Shown: positions 5,744 through 7,699 of the stretch, one piece after another | Numbering within the stretch: position 1 is the stretch's first letter | How the letters are laid out: each line of letters starts with the position of its first letter | Translations under genes and position numbers: made by a program | The notes under the pieces: generated by a model | What the model saw: the letters and a program-made list of their open reading frames with translations, nothing else | What the model was told of the DNA's origin: nothing | Database searches by the model: none | NCBI RefSeq assembly: GCF_032056465.1 | Contig: NZ_DAMBCL010000110.1 | Origin: Mobilicoccus sp032056465 | GTDB lineage: Bacteria > Actinomycetota > Actinomycetes > Actinomycetales > Dermatophilaceae | Length of the DNA stretch: 7,699 bases | Reading direction: 5' to 3' (one strand)

Positions 5744-6265
5744 TCAGGCGCCGGCCAGGGCGGCGCGTTCGAGGTCGAGGAGGAGACGCTTGCGTTCGAG
5801 TCCGCCGCCGTAGCCGGTGAGCGACCCGCCGCTGCCGACGACGCGATGACACGGGACGACGATGCCGATCGGGTTGCGCCCGTTGGCGAGCCCCACCGCC
5901 CGGGAGGCACGGGGGTTGCCGATCCGCGTGGCGAGCTCGCCGTAGCTCCAGGTGTGGCCGTAGGGGATGGTCAAGAGGGCGGCCCACACCCGGCGCTGGA
6001 ACTCCGAGCCCGCGGGGGCGAGCGGTAGGTCGAACGCCGTGCGTTCACCTGCGAAGTACTCGGCCAGTTGCTCCCGGGCCGCGGCGAACGGCGTCACGTC
6101 GTCGGCAGGGGGGCCGAACGTGGTCTCCTCGGGCCGGTGCCGTTGGTCGGTCATGTAGAGGCCGACGAGGTGGGCGCCGTCGGAGACGAGCGTGAGGTCG
6201 CCGACGGGGCTGCCGAGGGTGGTGTGGCGACGATCGCCGGCGGCGTGGGGCAGGGGGTCGGTCAT
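5744..6265 (-). CDS. ogt: Methylated-DNA-protein cysteine methyltransferase (Ogt)
   Basis: This 173-residue suicide enzyme removes alkyl groups from O6-alkylguanine, and usually O4-alkylthymine, in DNA by transfer to its own cysteine. The acceptor motif is IVVPCHRV with Cys139 and His140. By comparison with human MGMT the other expected residues are also present: Tyr108 (WSYGEL), the Arg finger Arg122 (ASRAVG), the Asn hinge Asn131 (GRNP), Tyr152 (TGYGGG) and Glu166 (LLLDLE). The N-terminal 75 or so residues form the small alpha/beta domain. The ATG at 6265 is chosen over upstream starts because it is preceded by GGAGG at a 4-nt gap and overlaps the upstream alkA stop as ATGA. Upstream extension would run through the alkA coding region. 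The overlap implies translational coupling in an alkA-ogt operon; the same pair is found in M. tuberculosis. Length is normal for Ogt. Confidence 0.96.
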   Translation of the reverse strand: MTDPLPHAAGDRRHTTLGSPVGDLTLVSDGAHLVGLYMTDQRHRPEETTFGPPADDVTPFAAAREQLAEYFAGERTAFDLPLAPAGSEFQRRVWAALLTIPYGHTWSYGELATRIGNPRASRAVGLANGRNPIGIVVPCHRVVGSGGSLTGYGGGLERKRLLLDLERAALAGA

Positions 6266-6274
6266 GAGTCCTCC
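6262..6274 (-). promoter_or_regulatory. Coupled alkA stop / ogt start with Shine-Dalgarno
   Basis: On the minus strand GGAGG (6274-6270) is followed 4 nt later by ATG (6265-6263), whose last two bases begin the alkA TGA (6264-6262). Ribosomes ending alkA can restart on ogt, keeping the two repair proteins at a linked ratio. Confidence 0.8.
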
Positions 6275-7699
6275 GGCAGACGGGTGATCGGGTGGTCGAG
6301 GGTCCCCCACAGGTGGAGGACGGCGTAGGAGCGCCAGGGGCGCCATGCCGCGGTCCGGGCGGCGAGGGCGCGTGGGGTCGTCGGCAGGCCGAGGGCCGCG
6401 GCGGCTTGGCGGATGCCGAGGTCACCGGAGAGGAACACGTCGGGGTCTCCGAGGGCGCGCATCGCGACGGAATCCACCGTCCAGGGGCCGATGCCCCGGA
6501 TCCCGCCGAGGACGGCGCGGGCCCGATCACGGTCGGCGCCGACGCCGACGTCGAGCCTCCCGTCGGCGAGGGCGCCCGCGAGGGCAAGGAGCGTGTCTCG
6601 CCGGGTCCGCGGCAGGGCGAAGGAGTCGGGGTCGGCGGCGGCGACGGCGTCCGGGGCGGGGAACAGGTGGGTGAGTCCTCCCACGGGATCCTCGACGGGT
6701 CGGCCGACCTGTGCGACGAGGCGGGCCGCGTGGGTGCGGGCCGCGGCGGTGGAGACCTGCTGGCCGAGGACGACGCGCAGCGCGAACTCGGCCGGGTCGG
6801 GAGTGCGGGGTATCCGACGCCCGGGGGCCCGGGCGACGAGGGGCGCGAGGACGGGGTCGGCCGCGAGGGCACCGTCGACGGCGACGGGGTCGGCGTCGAG
6901 ATCGAGCAGACGGCGACAGCGGGCCACCGCCGCCCCCGCGTCGCGGAGGTCGGTGAGGCGGAGGGTGGCACGCACGTGCGGATGATCCCCCGAGGGTGGA
7001 CTCACGGTGATGATCCCGGGACCACCGGGCAGGGCGAGGGTCCGCCGATACGCACCGTCGCGCCACTCCTCGACACCGGGCACTCCCGTCGAGGCGAGGT
7101 GGCCGAAGAGGTCGTCGGGGTGCAACGGTGCGCGGAAGGGCAACCTCACCGACAGGGTGCCGGCCGATTCCTCGCCGGTCGATCCCGCGCGGAGCCGGAG
7201 GTCACGGGGGGTCGTGGCGTAGACCTCGCGCATCGTGGCGTTGAACGACCGCACGCTCGCGAACCCGGCGGCGAAGGCGACCTGGGACAGGGGCATCGAC
7301 GTCGACTCCACCAACGTCCGGGCGGTCTGGGCGCGGGAGGCGCGGACGACCGCGAGCGGCCCGGCGCCGAGTTCGGCACGCATCGCCCGCTCGATCTGCC
7401 GCACGCTGTAGCCCAGGCGCGCCGCGAGTCCGGGGACCCCGTCCCGGTCGACCACCCCGTCGGCGATGAGTCGCATCGCGCGGGCGACGAGGTCGGCGCG
7501 GGTGTCCCACTCCGGGGAGCCGGGACTCGCGTCGGGTCGGCATCGCTTGCAGGCCCGGAAGCCGGCGCGCTGGGCGGCCGCTGCGGTGGGGTAGAAGTCG
7601 ACGTGCCGGGCTCGCGGGGTCATCGCCGGGCAGCTCGGCCGGCAGTAGATCCCCGTCGTGCGCACCCCGGTGACGAACCACCCGTCGAAACGGGCGTCC
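6262..7699 (-). CDS. alkA: Ada-AlkA fusion: methyl-sensing regulator and 3-methyladenine DNA glycosylase II (5' end beyond the window)
   Basis: 478 residues are visible; the start lies past the right edge. The GTG at 7665 is not the start, because the conserved DARFDGWFVTGV continues upstream in frame. Numbered from the first visible codon (7698), the order is as follows. The Ada zinc-binding domain has GIYCRPSC and CKRC (Cys19, Cys23, Cys50, Cys53). Cys19 matches E. coli Ada Cys38, which accepts methyl from phosphotriesters. An AraC-type helix-turn-helix pair spans about 67-168 (LAARLGYSVRQIERAMR and the second helix unit SQVAFAAGF). The AlkA N-terminal domain spans about 181-300. A helix-hairpin-helix glycosylase domain follows, with VVLGQQVSTAAA, GIRGIGPWT (399-407) and catalytic Asp426 in LSGDLGIR, equivalent to AlkA Asp238. 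The protein should sense alkylation, activate transcription and excise N-alkylated purines. The Ada O6-methylguanine domain is absent and is supplied by ogt, coupled downstream. Confidence 0.94.
   Translation of the reverse strand, partial: DARFDGWFVTGVRTTGIYCRPSCPAMTPRARHVDFYPTAAAAQRAGFRACKRCRPDASPGSPEWDTRADLVARAMRLIADGVVDRDGVPGLAARLGYSVRQIERAMRAELGAGPLAVVRASRAQTARTLVESTSMPLSQVAFAAGFASVRSFNATMREVYATTPRDLRLRAGSTGEESAGTLSVRLPFRAPLHPDDLFGHLASTGVPGVEEWRDGAYRRTLALPGGPGIITVSPPSGDHPHVRATLRLTDLRDAGAAVARCRRLLDLDADPVAVDGALAADPVLAPLVARAPGRRIPRTPDPAEFALRVVLGQQVSTAAARTHAARLVAQVGRPVEDPVGGLTHLFPAPDAVAAADPDSFALPRTRRDTLLALAGALADGRLDVGVGADRDRARAVLGGIRGIGPWTVDSVAMRALGDPDVFLSGDLGIRQAAAALGLPTTPRALAARTAAWRPWRSYAVLHLWGTLDHPITRLPEDS

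Noticed and set aside
6033..6047. GAACGC-CGT-GCGTTC inverted repeat, also SOS-like
   Set aside because: It lies inside the ogt coding sequence, the spacing is wrong for an SOS box, and it is explained by ordinary codons (Glu-Arg-Thr-Ala-Phe region).
6266..6346. Upstream start that would lengthen Ogt to 200 residues
   Set aside because: The extension lies inside the alkA C-terminus in another frame. The ATG at 6265 has a good Shine-Dalgarno sequence and the ATGA overlap.

Overview
The window is GC-rich throughout, with strongly G/C-biased third codon positions. It carries a four-domain ribosomal protein S1, a CoaE-GrpB fusion, a lipoprotein of actinobacterial type and an Ada-AlkA fusion followed by Ogt. 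Together these point to a chromosomal segment of an actinobacterium (Actinomycetota), probably a Micrococcales-type lineage. The order rpsA then coaE is familiar in that phylum. I see no tRNA, rRNA, insertion sequence, prophage gene or CRISPR array.

Layout. Positions 1-137 hold the 5' end of an unrecognised minus-strand gene, divergent from rpsA. Positions 138-425 are a shared divergent control region plus a rpsA leader of about 220 nt. rpsA (426-1886, +) ends at a perfect 17-bp terminator hairpin. A lipoprotein of unknown function follows (2052-3227, +), then coaE-grpB (3336-4523, +). The 145-bp gap at 4524-4668 holds a candidate coaE terminator and a conspicuous A/T-rich 16-bp palindrome. 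It precedes a CPBP-family intramembrane protease (4669-5685, +). A 13-bp hairpin at 5710-5739 serves both sides of the convergent junction with the minus-strand alkA-ogt repair pair. ogt is 5744-6265, and the Ada-AlkA fusion starts beyond the right edge.

How the genes relate. rpsA and coaE are housekeeping genes for translation initiation and coenzyme A synthesis. The lipoprotein and CPBP protein are envelope proteins without an evident link to their neighbours. alkA and ogt form a translationally coupled alkylation-damage repair operon that overlaps by ATGA.

The main unexplained pattern is in the starts. Four starts (the minus-strand gene at 137, a GTG at 202 in the rpsA leader, coaE and the CPBP gene) each lie exactly 6 nt after a -10-like hexamer. 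This is the geometry of leaderless transcripts. The GTG at 202 opens a 75-codon frame that spans the whole rpsA leader and ends by overlapping the rpsA start codon as ATGA. It is a candidate leaderless leader peptide controlling ribosomal protein S1. No wholly new multi-gene system is evident.
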